In this document: in pieces, positions 31,819 through 40,358 of the stretch | Layout of the letters: every line of letters starts with the position of its first letter | How positions within the stretch are numbered: the stretch's first letter is position 1 | DNA from: Silvibacterium acidisoli | GTDB taxonomy: Bacteria; Acidobacteriota; Terriglobia; Terriglobales; Acidobacteriaceae | Assembly (NCBI GenBank): GCA_022870745.1 | Contig: CP085323.1 | Location: 1,798,001 to 1,862,000 of the forward strand | Direction: 5' to 3' | Length of the DNA stretch: 64,000 nt | Translations under genes and position numbers: made by a program | The notes under the pieces: model-generated | Databases searched by the model: none | Told to the model about the DNA's origin: nothing | The model's input: the letters and a program-made list of their open reading frames with translations, nothing else

Positions 31819-34800
31819 CTAAAAAATAAGCTTGCAACCCAACTGGATTTGACGCTGCCGATAGAAAGTGCTGCTATTTGCATTCGTCACTGTACCGAAT
31901 CCAGAAGCACCAGTGCTCCCATCAAGATAGGTCAAGTGCGCCGTGTTTGTATAAGCCGCGTCATTATCAAGGATGTATCCGATTGGATCGATCGAAGTTA
32001 CATTTTGATGATTCATTACATTGAAAGCTTCGCCCAGTATCTCGAAGGTGACGCGATCCGAAAGATGAGTCGTCTTGGACGCGCGCACGTCAAGATTGCT
32101 CACCGCAGGATAGCGATAGGTGTTGCGGCCGATCTGCGGCAGGATGTCGTTGCCGCCCGTACCATTCAGGCTGTCTCCGAGCCCGCTGATACGCGGACCC
32201 GTGCCGGTTCCGCCAATAATCACCCCGCCCTGGTTCGGCGCGTTCACACAATTCGACCCCATCTCAAGCCAGTCCTGGTATGAACATGAAGGCGCGGGGA
32301 CTGAGCCCATCGTACGCATGGAGTAGGGCAGTCCGGTATGCCATTCTCCTGTCGCGCCCAGCATGTATCCGTTGAAGAGGCCTCCTGCGAAGCCGCGAAA
32401 CTTCCAGGGTGTTTCAAGAACGATCCCCCCGGTCGCACGCTGCCTCACATCGAAGTTCGAAGAGCCATGCTCGTAGCGCAGGTCGGTAGGATCGTAAACC
32501 GTGTTGTTCTGGGCAAAAGTCGACTCATCCTGATTGTTGTCAATGGCGTGCGCCCAGGTATAGCTCACGTTGACATTCATCGCGCGTGTCATGCGATGCA
32601 CCAGGCGAGCCATCGCCGCCTGATAAGTGGCATTCGTCTCGCTGACAATGCGCGTGACTGCGCCGTAGTCCGGGTTGATTCGCTGATAGAAAAACCTGCT
32701 CGCGACGCTGGCCTGCTTGATAGGCCCAGCATTGTTCGGATCTTCAATGGTGTAATTCAATGTGCCGGTGGCGCTGGTATCGATGTTGGCATCGAGAAAA
32801 CTCGGCAGCTCGTGCGAAAAAGCGCCAAGGTACGCGATCATCAGTGCCGATCTATGCCCCAGTTCCTGCTGCAGTGAAAGCGATGCCTGCTCGACCTGGG
32901 GATTCTGGAAATGCGCATCGAAATACGTCACCGTCGGAAGCACAGATGGCTTCGATGTCGAAGAAAAGATGAACGGAAACGACGGAGCCCCTGTGTCGAG
33001 CGGGCGAAAGTAATAACTGCGCTGTGCGGTCGCCGTACCCGTCGCCGTCAATGCGCTGTATACCGTCGCATTGGGTACACGGCCGTAGTAAAGACCGTAA
33101 CCACCGCGCAGGATCGTGTGTCCTTTGCCGAGTAGATCCCAGGCAAAACCGGCACGCGGAGCATAGTTGTTGCGGTCATGCGGCATGGTGCCCGTCTGCG
33201 GATAATCCGGATTCACCAGCAGCTTGTTCTGCCTGGGCAGATCCTCGTAGTCGTAGCGCAATCCGAGAGAAAGCGTAAAGCGGCGCGTCAGCTTCCAGTC
33301 GTCGGCAACAAACGCCGCGTAGTCCGCGGTTTCAAAGGTCCACTCTGGAGTGCCGATCGCCTGCTCGAAGTACGAATAGCAGGGGTCCAGTCCCGCTCCT
33401 GTCGTCGACCCGTCACAATGGCTCGGAGCAATCAGGTCCGAGACAAAATTGAGGACGCTCGAGTACGAATACACACCCGCCTGCTGATTCAGTCCATCAA
33501 TTCTGTCCGTGACATAGTTGTAGTCGAAGCCTGCCTTCAGCGCGTGACTGCCACGAATCCACGTCACCGCGTCTACATACTGCTGGCGATGCTCATCAGG
33601 ATACGCAGGCTTATCGAGTGACGCGCGCGTGCCGAACGTGAAGCCCGTGCTGCGATCGACAGACACCTGCGGCGCCAGCCCGAGAGTGTTGTTGGCCAGT
33701 TGCTGCTCAAAGCCCGTCGGCGGATTCACAGTCTGTGCCAGAATCTCGTGACTGTATTGGTAGCGGGCGCTGTTGAGCAGCGTCGGCGTCAGAAAATACT
33801 CCCACCCGGCGATGCCCGTCTCCGATTGCGTGCTGCTGTTGCCGAAGCTGTTTACGCCGTACGTGTCTGACACCTGCGAGACCGCGCCGTTCAGCGATGT
33901 GCGCCGCATCACGTTCACCTGCGCGACAAGATGATTGCGGTTATTCGGTCTCCAGTCGATCTTCGGAAAAGCAATCCATTGGTTTGCGGTGCGCGGCACC
34001 GAACCAAGCAGCCCTCCGAGATCAGCCATCGCCTTGTTGTACGAGACCAATGCCGCAGAAGCATTCTGCGCGGTTCGCGCTGCGAGCGTCGCGATGGCTG
34101 CAGCGGTCGGCGGTGCGAAGAACGTCTCCGGCTCGTTGGCCCGCGCTACTCCGGGATCGTTCCTGTGGTGCTGCTCGTAAGCGAAGAACCAGAAGAGCCG
34201 ATTCTGCTGGATCGGCCCTCCTGCAGATGCCTCCCACTGCATGCGGTGATCGGACGGCGTGTAGGGCGTAGTGATCCACTCACCCTGGGCATTCTGCGTT
34301 TCAAGCGATGTATATCCGTTGCCGGCGTTGAACAACTCGCCACGATCGTAAAAAGCCGCCCGCCCATGCAGCCGGTTGCCGCCGCTGCGCGTCACGGAGT
34401 TGATCACGCCGCCAGTGGCGCGTCCGTTCTCTGCCGAGAAGTTCGACACGTTTACCTGGAACTCACCAATCGCCGCGCGCGCAGTGGAGTTGCCGCTGCC
34501 GCCGCGCTCTCCGCCAAAGAACGCAAGGCTGTGGTCGGTGCCGTCGAGGGTAATGCCGTTCATCGCCGGGCTCTGGCCATGAAAGCTGAGAGACCCGGCA
34601 GCGTCGCCTGCTCTGGTCGAACCTCCTGCCAGCGCTGCAAGGCTCGACCAGCGGGCATCGCTTAATGGAAAGGATTCCAGCCCCTGCTGGCTGGTATTGC
34701 TCGTGATCGCAGGCGTTGGATCGCCTCCAGGACGCTCGTCCTGCGGACGCGCCATGCGGTCCTTGTAGGCGATGCTCAGCTTGGGCGAGAGCAGCGTGAT

Positions 34801-35106
34801 GCGGCCCACTTCCACAATCACGCTGTCCGACCGCCAGGCGGCCAGTCCCGGCGCGCTTACCCGGATCGAGTAAACGCCCGGCGCCACCTCGGCGAAGCGG
34901 AAGTTGCCATGCTTGTCGCACACCACCTGGCTCATGCCGCCGGTGGAGAAGCTGCGCAGCGTCACCAGCGCGGGAAAAAGCCTGCCCGCGGCGTCCGTAA
35001 CCTGCCCGGCGACCGTGCCGCCGGTTCCCGACTGCGCCGGAGCCATCCCCGCCAGCGTTGCCAACAGTACAAAGAGCACGCACAACGCGTCTCGACGGCT
35101 TCTCAT
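31819..35106 (-). CDS. Oar-like TonB-dependent receptor with carboxypeptidase-regulatory domain (2)
   Basis: I start at ATG 35106, which has GAGGA nine bases upstream; a TTG 21 bases earlier is an alternative. The product is about 1095 residues with a signal peptide ending near MAPAQS. It has the same order as its neighbour: carboxypeptidase-regulatory domain, plug with FHGQSPAMNGITLDGTDHS and EFQVNVSNFSAENGRATGG, then the barrel ending KLIF. Shared motifs through the whole length show the two are paralogues, but they are well diverged, so the duplication is old. Probable role is TonB-driven uptake at the outer membrane; substrate unknown. Confidence 0.9.
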   Translation of the reverse strand: MRSRRDALCVLFVLLATLAGMAPAQSGTGGTVAGQVTDAAGRLFPALVTLRSFSTGGMSQVVCDKHGNFRFAEVAPGVYSIRVSAPGLAAWRSDSVIVEVGRITLLSPKLSIAYKDRMARPQDERPGGDPTPAITSNTSQQGLESFPLSDARWSSLAALAGGSTRAGDAAGSLSFHGQSPAMNGITLDGTDHSLAFFGGERGGSGNSTARAAIGEFQVNVSNFSAENGRATGGVINSVTRSGGNRLHGRAAFYDRGELFNAGNGYTSLETQNAQGEWITTPYTPSDHRMQWEASAGGPIQQNRLFWFFAYEQHHRNDPGVARANEPETFFAPPTAAAIATLAARTAQNASAALVSYNKAMADLGGLLGSVPRTANQWIAFPKIDWRPNNRNHLVAQVNVMRRTSLNGAVSQVSDTYGVNSFGNSSTQSETGIAGWEYFLTPTLLNSARYQYSHEILAQTVNPPTGFEQQLANNTLGLAPQVSVDRSTGFTFGTRASLDKPAYPDEHRQQYVDAVTWIRGSHALKAGFDYNYVTDRIDGLNQQAGVYSYSSVLNFVSDLIAPSHCDGSTTGAGLDPCYSYFEQAIGTPEWTFETADYAAFVADDWKLTRRFTLSLGLRYDYEDLPRQNKLLVNPDYPQTGTMPHDRNNYAPRAGFAWDLLGKGHTILRGGYGLYYGRVPNATVYSALTATGTATAQRSYYFRPLDTGAPSFPFIFSSTSKPSVLPTVTYFDAHFQNPQVEQASLSLQQELGHRSALMIAYLGAFSHELPSFLDANIDTSATGTLNYTIEDPNNAGPIKQASVASRFFYQRINPDYGAVTRIVSETNATYQAAMARLVHRMTRAMNVNVSYTWAHAIDNNQDESTFAQNNTVYDPTDLRYEHGSSNFDVRQRATGGIVLETPWKFRGFAGGLFNGYMLGATGEWHTGLPYSMRTMGSVPAPSCSYQDWLEMGSNCVNAPNQGGVIIGGTGTGPRISGLGDSLNGTGGNDILPQIGRNTYRYPAVSNLDVRASKTTHLSDRVTFEILGEAFNVMNHQNVTSIDPIGYILDNDAAYTNTAHLTYLDGSTGASGFGTVTNANSSTFYRQRQIQLGCKLIF

Positions 35107-35304
35107 GCAGATCGTTCCTCGCAGCAAAGCGTCAATACGTCACAAAAACGGACGAAAATTTAGAGCCTCAGGTACTGCCATGCCTCCTGAACGGCCCATG
35201 GGCATGCTTTCGCCGGAGACGCGCGCGCCCCAGTCGTAGCTGCTCCCTGATTATTTGGAATTCGTGAATGCAGACTAACGGATTCGTTAGAATAGAAGAG
35301 AAAA

Positions 35305-36342
35305 ATGTTTATTGACGAAGCCAAAATACGTGTAAAAGCCGGTGACGGAGGTAATGGCTGCATGGCCTTCCGCCGCGAAAAGTTCGTGCCTCGCGGAGGC
35401 CCGTCCGGCGGCGACGGCGGCCACGGCGGCGACATCGTTATGGAGTCGACCGAGCGCCACAACACCCTCATGTACTACCGCTTCAACCCCGAGCACAAGG
35501 GCGAACGCGGCGAACACGGCATGGGCTCCAACTGCTCGGGCAAGGACGGCAAGGACGTCATCCTCAAGGTTCCCGTGGGCACCTCGGTCTACGACATGGA
35601 GACCGGCGAGCTGATCCACGACTTCAGCCAGCCTGACGAGCGCATCATCATCGCCAAGGCAGGGCGCGGCGGACGCGGCAACCAGCACTTCGCCACCTCC
35701 ACGCACCAGGCCCCGCGCGAGCACGAGATGGGCCGCCCGGGCGAAGAGCGCGCGCTGCGGCTGGAACTGAAAGTGCTGGCCGATGTGGGACTCGTCGGCT
35801 ATCCCAACGTGGGCAAATCCACGCTGATCTCGCGCATCTCGGCCGCCAAGCCGAAGATTGCCGATTATCCCTTCACGACGCTCCAGCCCAACCTGGGCGT
35901 GGTCTCGATCGGCGAAGCTCCGTTTGAGCAGAGCTACGTTGTGGCCGATATTCCGGGACTGATCGAAGGCGCGCACCTCGGCGCCGGACTCGGCGTGCAG
36001 TTCCTGCGCCACATCGAACGCACCCGCGTGCTGGTGCACCTGGTCGACGTGTCGGACGCGAGCGCCCGCCCCGATCCGGTCGAAGACTTCAAGGTGATCA
36101 TGGGCGAGCTGGCCAGCTTCGGCCACGGACTCGACGAGAAACCCATGATCGTCGTAGCCTCCAAAGCCGACGTAGCCAACCCCGACAAGCTCAAAAAGCT
36201 GAAGGCCATGGCCAAGCGAAAGAAGCTCGACTTCTACGAGATCTCAGCAGTAACCGGTCTCGGAGTAGACAAGCTGAAGTACGCGATCGGGGAAAAGGTG
36301 TTCGCGCTGCGGGAAGCGGAGAAGGCTGGCGTGGCGTTGTAG
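35305..36342 (+). CDS. obgE: GTPase ObgE/CgtA
   Basis: The 345-residue ribosome-associated GTPase has the glycine-rich Obg fold (about 1-158) and a G domain with G1 GYPNVGKS (165-172), the switch I FTT (190-192), G3 DIPG (215-218) and the later VASKAD segment in place of NKxD. The C-terminal OCT extension found in Firmicutes is absent. Obg proteins act in 50S subunit maturation and stress signalling. A 6-bp hairpin CTAACG/CGTTAG lies at 35275-35290 just upstream of the start. The last 213 bases are repeated, in diverged form, about 1.1 kb downstream. Confidence 0.96.
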   Translation: MFIDEAKIRVKAGDGGNGCMAFRREKFVPRGGPSGGDGGHGGDIVMESTERHNTLMYYRFNPEHKGERGEHGMGSNCSGKDGKDVILKVPVGTSVYDMETGELIHDFSQPDERIIIAKAGRGGRGNQHFATSTHQAPREHEMGRPGEERALRLELKVLADVGLVGYPNVGKSTLISRISAAKPKIADYPFTTLQPNLGVVSIGEAPFEQSYVVADIPGLIEGAHLGAGLGVQFLRHIERTRVLVHLVDVSDASARPDPVEDFKVIMGELASFGHGLDEKPMIVVASKADVANPDKLKKLKAMAKRKKLDFYEISAVTGLGVDKLKYAIGEKVFALREAEKAGVAL

Positions 36343-36601
36343 TTCGCGCGACCTCTAGCTTCCTGGCAGAATAAATTAGAGTCCTATAAGCTCCTCCGAA
36401 TCAACAACCTATCAGGAGATACTTGCTCCGCGACAGGCCAAGCGAGTATTCTAAGTGAGTCAGCTACCAACGGGATGGCCATAGGCAAGCCACGAGTTGA
36501 CGCCCGCCAGCAAGCGCTGGTCTCCACCCAAGCGTGGAAATTGAAAGAGGCCCCGATTAGCAGTCTTCTAAGGGAGGTCCGAGAGGATCTCCCTTCTGCC
36601 T
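36343..36601. other. left edge of the accessory island
   Basis: These 259 bases follow obgE directly and are visibly less GC-rich than obgE. I find no gene. Two small inverted repeats occur: CCAC(CC)AAGCGTGG-like around 36527-36540 and AAGGGAG ... CTCCCTT at 36570-36595, the latter just beyond the 3' end of the next minus-strand gene and possibly its terminator. Confidence 0.4.
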
Positions 36602-37123
36602 TTAGTCCCTGATCTTCTTTCCATGCAGAGTGTTGTAAAGGATGATCTCAAAACGGATCGGCTTGCCTGCCGGAAGCTTGTTCCTTTCCCTGACAAACGC
36701 AGTTTGAATGTAGAGATTCAAACGCCCCTTGGTGGAAGACTTCGAAACGGTAAAGAAGATGTCGTAATCGACCTCCTGCCCGTTTTCGTCCAAGATGGCG
36801 ACGGTGAAGAAGTTCCCGTGCCCGGTGTGCATGCAGTACCGGCGAATCAGTTCACTCACAATTCCCGGCAGATTTTGCGACAGGCTATACCGGCGTGGAT
36901 CAAACAGCCTCGACTCCCTCTTATCGCTGTAAAGCAGGGATCGATCGTAAGCTCCATCTTCGGGCAGGCCCTTCGTAAAGCAATGAAGGCTGTAGCTCAC
37001 ATCGACAATGTATTTTCGCTCGGGCTTATCGCTCACAGGCGGAACGATGAACTCAATGGTGCAGCGATTGAGGTGATGGAGCGAATACTCAACGTCTCCA
37101 TGCTTGAAGGGCCGCCACTTCAC
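36602..37123 (-). CDS. conserved protein of unknown function in the accessory island
   Basis: The 173-residue protein must start at GTG 37123, because a stop codon lies immediately upstream in frame. No clear ribosome site is seen. It looks soluble, with no signal or helix-turn-helix. Aromatic and charged residues are arranged in a beta-rich pattern, with a segment SYSLHCFTKG near residue 45 and a final strand-rich half (GNFFTVAILDENGQEVDYD, NLYIQTAFVRERN). The clear conservation-like pattern suggests a real gene of a small uncharacterised family. It converges with obgE and is divergent from the ParA-HEPN unit, separated from it by the obgE remnant. Function cannot be assigned. Confidence 0.7.
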   Translation of the reverse strand: MKWRPFKHGDVEYSLHHLNRCTIEFIVPPVSDKPERKYIVDVSYSLHCFTKGLPEDGAYDRSLLYSDKRESRLFDPRRYSLSQNLPGIVSELIRRYCMHTGHGNFFTVAILDENGQEVDYDIFFTVSKSSTKGRLNLYIQTAFVRERNKLPAGKPIRFEIILYNTLHGKKIRD

Positions 37124-37183
37124 TCATTCAGTATCAGAGAATCTTCCCTCAGAAACTCCCGCCCACTCGCGACTCGCAACGCC

Positions 37184-37436
37184 AAGGTAATCATGAGTGA
37201 GTTGACCAGCCTGAAGTCGCGGACTCGACGAGAAACCCATGATCGTCGTCGCCTCCAAAGCCGACTTGGCCAACCCTGACAAGCTCAAAAAGCTGAAGGC
37301 CATGGCCAAGCGAAAGAAGCTCGACTTCTACGAGATCTCAGCCGTAATAGACCTCGGAATCGACAAGCTGAAGTATGCGATCAGGGAAAAGGTGTTCGCG
37401 CTGCGGGAGGCTGAAAAGGCTGGCGTGGCGCTGTAA
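37184..37436 (+). pseudogene. diverged duplicate of the obgE 3' end
   Basis: Bases 37224-37436 align end to end with 36130-36342 of obgE; by eye there are about 18 mismatches in 213 positions, many at third codon positions, and the frame and stop are kept. Weaker similarity continues upstream to about 37184 and perhaps 37130, with a one-base indel that breaks the frame. An ATG at 37239 could give a 65-residue fragment with no GTPase motifs except the VASKAD segment. The pattern fits import of the tail of a related obgE, not a recent copy of the local one. Confidence 0.85.
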
Positions 37437-37524
37437 GGGAGCAGTTATCCGCATTCGACGTACTTTTTGTCTTTTGTGAGTTAGATTAGACTTACGCTGG
37501 TACGAGTTGGAGTCTCGCGGATCG
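37437..37524 (+). promoter_or_regulatory. upstream region of the ParA-HEPN unit
   Basis: This short AT-rich spacer separates the obgE remnant from the ATPase gene and must carry its promoter if the pair is transcribed on its own. It is T-rich around 37465-37480 with a TTAGATTAG stretch at 37483-37491, but I cannot name clear -35 and -10 boxes. No repeats resembling parS are seen. Confidence 0.35.
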
Positions 37525-38565
37525 ATGACGAAAATTATTTGTCTTTTTAATCACAAGGGCGGTGTAAGTAAGACTACAACCGCATTTAACCTTGGCTGGA
37601 CAATGGCGTTAAAGGGTAAGAAAGTTATCCTTGCCGATTTCGATCCCCAGTGCAACCTCACTGGGATGGTGATGGGCTTTCAACGAGTAGATGATCTTGA
37701 GAAAATCTATGCGAGTGCGCCACCCAACAACATCAAAGACGGGCTTGCACCCGCGTTCGAGTCCCAACCTAGAGAAGTCTCTGCAGTAGAGTGCGTAGCA
37801 ATTTCAGGCGTAGAGAATTTGTGGCTTCTACCTGGCCACATTAATCTAGCCGAATACGAAACCACCCTTGGTATCGCCCAAGAACTCAGCGGCTCCTTAC
37901 TAGCTCTACGGAATTTGCCAGGCTCCATCAGATTTCTCCTGGAGCGAACTGCGGAAAAATATGACGCTGATTATGTCCTAGTTGACATGAGTCCGAGCTT
38001 GGGGCCACTCAATCAAAATCTTCTGACGACAAGCGATTACTTTGTCGTGCCGCTTCATCCCGACTATTTTTCTTCAATGGCACTCAGCTCTCTGGCGAAT
38101 GTACTACCGCGCTGGAAAACTTGGGCTGTAGCCGCCTACCAGACGGAAGCCCTCAAGACCGCCGATTACCCATTTCCAGAACCCAAAACATCTTTTGCAG
38201 GTGCGGTGATACAAAAATATCGCCCACGTCTCGGAAAAGCGAGCACTGCATTTCAGAGGTGGATCGACCAGTTGACGAGCGGACTCAGGGTGATTCTCGT
38301 CCCTGCGCTGGAACGGGCAGGAATGTTGGACGCATCGAGTTTCAAGACACGTTGCGGGCTTGACCCATGGACTCCCGTCCTCGAAGTCGCCGACTTCAAC
38401 AGCCTTATTGCGTTTTCCCAAGAACATCAGGTACCAATTTTCGCACTCACCCCTGAGCAGACTGGGCAGGTTGGCGCAGTATGGGATCAAACTGTAACAA
38501 GCATGCAGACATTTCAGAAAGCTTTTGAGCAGTTCGCAGACAGGCTCATCAGCTTGACCGATTAA
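37525..38565 (+). CDS. ParA/MinD-type ATPase of a two-gene module with a HEPN protein
   Basis: The 346-residue protein starts at ATG 37525 (a TTG at 37507 is an alternative). It opens with the deviant Walker A KGGVSKTT (residues 11-18), including the signature Lys that ParA/MinD ATPases use across the dimer. The A' motif DFDPQCNLT follows at 38-46, and Walker B with its extension is VLVDMSPSLG (151-160). About 130 residues follow the core, longer than in minimal ParA. ParB, a centromere-like repeat array and replication genes are all missing. The next gene begins 5 bp after the stop. I infer an NTP-dependent sensor or regulator for the HEPN partner rather than a partition protein. Confidence 0.88.
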   Translation: MTKIICLFNHKGGVSKTTTAFNLGWTMALKGKKVILADFDPQCNLTGMVMGFQRVDDLEKIYASAPPNNIKDGLAPAFESQPREVSAVECVAISGVENLWLLPGHINLAEYETTLGIAQELSGSLLALRNLPGSIRFLLERTAEKYDADYVLVDMSPSLGPLNQNLLTTSDYFVVPLHPDYFSSMALSSLANVLPRWKTWAVAAYQTEALKTADYPFPEPKTSFAGAVIQKYRPRLGKASTAFQRWIDQLTSGLRVILVPALERAGMLDASSFKTRCGLDPWTPVLEVADFNSLIAFSQEHQVPIFALTPEQTGQVGAVWDQTVTSMQTFQKAFEQFADRLISLTD

Positions 38566-38570
38566 GTACC

Positions 38571-39206
38571 GTGACCCCCATTGCTCAGTTCGAAGCAGTT
38601 TGGGATAGATGCGCTTTGCTATCCGGACTTTATTCGTACATAGAAAAGCACGTCGCAGCCATATTGCAAGCAGACGAGTTGCTAAGGGCCGAGTGGGTAT
38701 CTAGGGTCTCTGCAATGGATCACTTCGTGCATGAATTGATTGCTGATGGCATGGTCGCGATTTTTGAAGGAAGACGACCTATTACACCGGCCTACTTGAA
38801 ATTCCAAGTCGAGATGGAAACGGTACAGCGAATAAGGTCTGCTGCAAATCCTACCGAAGCTACGTCGACGTTCGATCTTCATGTCCGAGAACAGTTAGGC
38901 CGAATAACATACCAGGCGGCAGACGACATTGCGAATGGCGTGCGCCTAATATCCTCGGTGGAGTTATGGAACGAAATAGCGCTAAAGCTAGGTGCGACCC
39001 CGGCAAAGAAAACTGAGTTTGCAAAGAGTTTGAAAAGAAAACACTCCTTGATTATTCGACGCCGCAACATGATCGCGCACGAGGGAGACATTAAGAGGAC
39101 TGCAATCCGCGAGCCTTGGCCGATAACAGTAGCAGACCTGAATGCAGTTTCGGAGCATATCGAAAAGGTCGTTAGAGCGATCGATCAGCTAGTCGCTATG
39201 CGATAA
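38571..39206 (+). CDS. HEPN-domain protein, putative ribonuclease toxin
   Basis: The 211-residue, mostly helical protein starts at GTG 38571, 5 bp after the ATPase stop, with no good ribosome site of its own, so translation is likely coupled. The segment SAMDHFVHEL near residue 50 and the C-terminal RRRNMIAHEGD (163-173) match the RiboL-PSP type of HEPN domain. R165-N166-x3-H170 is the R-x4-H catalytic motif of HEPN RNases and is intact. Such proteins cut RNA in abortive-infection and toxin-antitoxin systems. No MNT antitoxin is next to it; the ParA-like ATPase takes that place. Activity is inferred from the motif. Confidence 0.8.
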   Translation: MTPIAQFEAVWDRCALLSGLYSYIEKHVAAILQADELLRAEWVSRVSAMDHFVHELIADGMVAIFEGRRPITPAYLKFQVEMETVQRIRSAANPTEATSTFDLHVREQLGRITYQAADDIANGVRLISSVELWNEIALKLGATPAKKTEFAKSLKRKHSLIIRRRNMIAHEGDIKRTAIREPWPITVADLNAVSEHIEKVVRAIDQLVAMR

Positions 39207-39281
39207 GCGATTTCATGACAAATCAAATCGCAGACGAGTCTGGCCAAAGCAAACATCAACACTCATGCAATCAAGTATTGC

Positions 39282-39306
39282 CCACTATTGCCGTCGAAAA
39301 TAGTGG
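39282..39306. promoter_or_regulatory. inverted repeat at the right edge of the island
   Basis: CCACTATT (39282-39289) and AATAGTGG (39299-39306) form a perfect 8-bp inverted repeat with a 9-base loop. It lies 76 bases after the HEPN gene and 42 before the next start. It has no T-run, so it is either a weak terminator, an operator for the downstream gene, or a boundary mark. Confidence 0.4.
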
Positions 39307-39347
39307 TTCGATATCGGTCGACAGACCGCCTCCTGCATAATGAACTC

Positions 39348-40283
39348 ATGACCAGCCGACGCCAACTCCTTCTCGCTGGTTCTTCGCTGCTGGCTTCTGG
39401 ATTGTTTCGTGGCTTCACTCCCTCGCTCTTTGCGCAGCAGGCGGCTGCGCTCGACGTGGCCTCGGCTGGCTCCTTTCGGGCGATGTTGGAGGGGCCTTTG
39501 AAGGCTGCGGCGGCGCAGTCTCTCCGGCTGGATCTGCGTGCTCATTCGCAGGGGGCGGACGCGGTGGCGAAGTCTCTGCTCGATGGAACGCTCGCTGCCG
39601 ATGTCTTTATTCCCATCACCGCCAGCCCCATGCTTGCCGTCATGCGCGGCGGCGCGGCCGTGGTAGCCGAGCCCATTGCGCGCACGGAGCTGGTGATCGT
39701 CTACAGCCCGAAGAGCCGCTTTGCCCCGCAACTGGCGGCGGCTGCGGAGAGCTCCGCGAAGGGCGGCGACGGCTGGTTGCAGGTGCTGCAATCTCCGGGC
39801 CTGCGGCTGGCGCGGTCGAATCCGGCGGCGGACCCGGGCGGACGCGCCATCCTCTTCGCGCTCATGCTGGCCGCGAAGAAATACAACCAACCGAAGCTGG
39901 TGGAGACGGTGCTGGGCGACGCGATGAATCCCGCGCAGGTGGGCGCGGTGAAGAATCCCCGGCAGGCGCTCGAGAGCGGTGAGATCGACGTGATGGCTTC
40001 CTACAAGACCAGCGTCGACGACCTGCCCTGTCTCGCGCTGCCAGCCGACGTGAACCTGAGCGGCAACGACCTGAAGGCGAAGCATCCGGACGTAAGCCTG
40101 ACGCTGGGCGGCAAGGTCTTTTATCCGGAGTCGCTGATGTTCTACGCGGCGGTGCTGAAGAAGGCCGCCAACCCTGCGGGCGCGGCGGCCTTTGTCGCGT
40201 GGCTCAAGGGCGAAGAAGCGCAAGGCATTCTGCGGAGCGGTGGGTTCGATGCTCCCGGTGACGCTGCACCCTTGCACCCGTAG
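39348..40283 (+). CDS. molybdate/tungstate-type ABC substrate-binding protein
   Basis: The 311-residue protein starts at ATG 39348 and has a signal sequence with twin Arg (SRRQLLLAGSS), probably exported. The mature part resembles ModA/WtpA-type type II binding proteins: SAGSF near the start, the region AADVFIPITASP, ARTELVIVYSP, and GEIDVMASYKTS. The family binds oxyanions such as molybdate or tungstate for an ABC importer. No permease or ATPase gene lies beside it, so it is an orphan in this window. It ends in a good rho-independent terminator. Confidence 0.82.
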   Translation: MTSRRQLLLAGSSLLASGLFRGFTPSLFAQQAAALDVASAGSFRAMLEGPLKAAAAQSLRLDLRAHSQGADAVAKSLLDGTLAADVFIPITASPMLAVMRGGAAVVAEPIARTELVIVYSPKSRFAPQLAAAAESSAKGGDGWLQVLQSPGLRLARSNPAADPGGRAILFALMLAAKKYNQPKLVETVLGDAMNPAQVGAVKNPRQALESGEIDVMASYKTSVDDLPCLALPADVNLSGNDLKAKHPDVSLTLGGKVFYPESLMFYAAVLKKAANPAGAAAFVAWLKGEEAQGILRSGGFDAPGDAAPLHP

Positions 40284-40294
40284 AGATCGTGCTT

Positions 40295-40328
40295 CCCACC
40301 CAAGCGGAGCTTGGATGGGCACCCTTTT
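40295..40328 (+). terminator. rho-independent terminator after the binding-protein gene
   Basis: CCCACCCAAG (40295-40304) pairs with CTTGGATGGG (40310-40319) at nine of ten positions around a 5-base loop. Five T follow at 40324-40328. It lies 12 bases after the stop codon. Confidence 0.8.
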
Positions 40329-40358
40329 TCGCGGCGGATTGGAAATCGCTTCGCTCGT

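Noticed and set aside
37239-37436. 65-residue product of the obgE tail as a functional gene
   Set aside because: It lacks the GTP-binding P-loop and Obg fold and the upstream part is frameshifted; best explained as a remnant.
36343-37524. Phage attachment site pair or prophage ends
   Set aside because: The duplicated segment is too long and too diverged for a normal att core, and no integrase or phage gene is present.
37525-38565. ATPase as plasmid or chromosome partition ParA
   Set aside because: No ParB, parS-like repeats or origin nearby; the tight partner is a HEPN protein and the neighbourhood is accessory.
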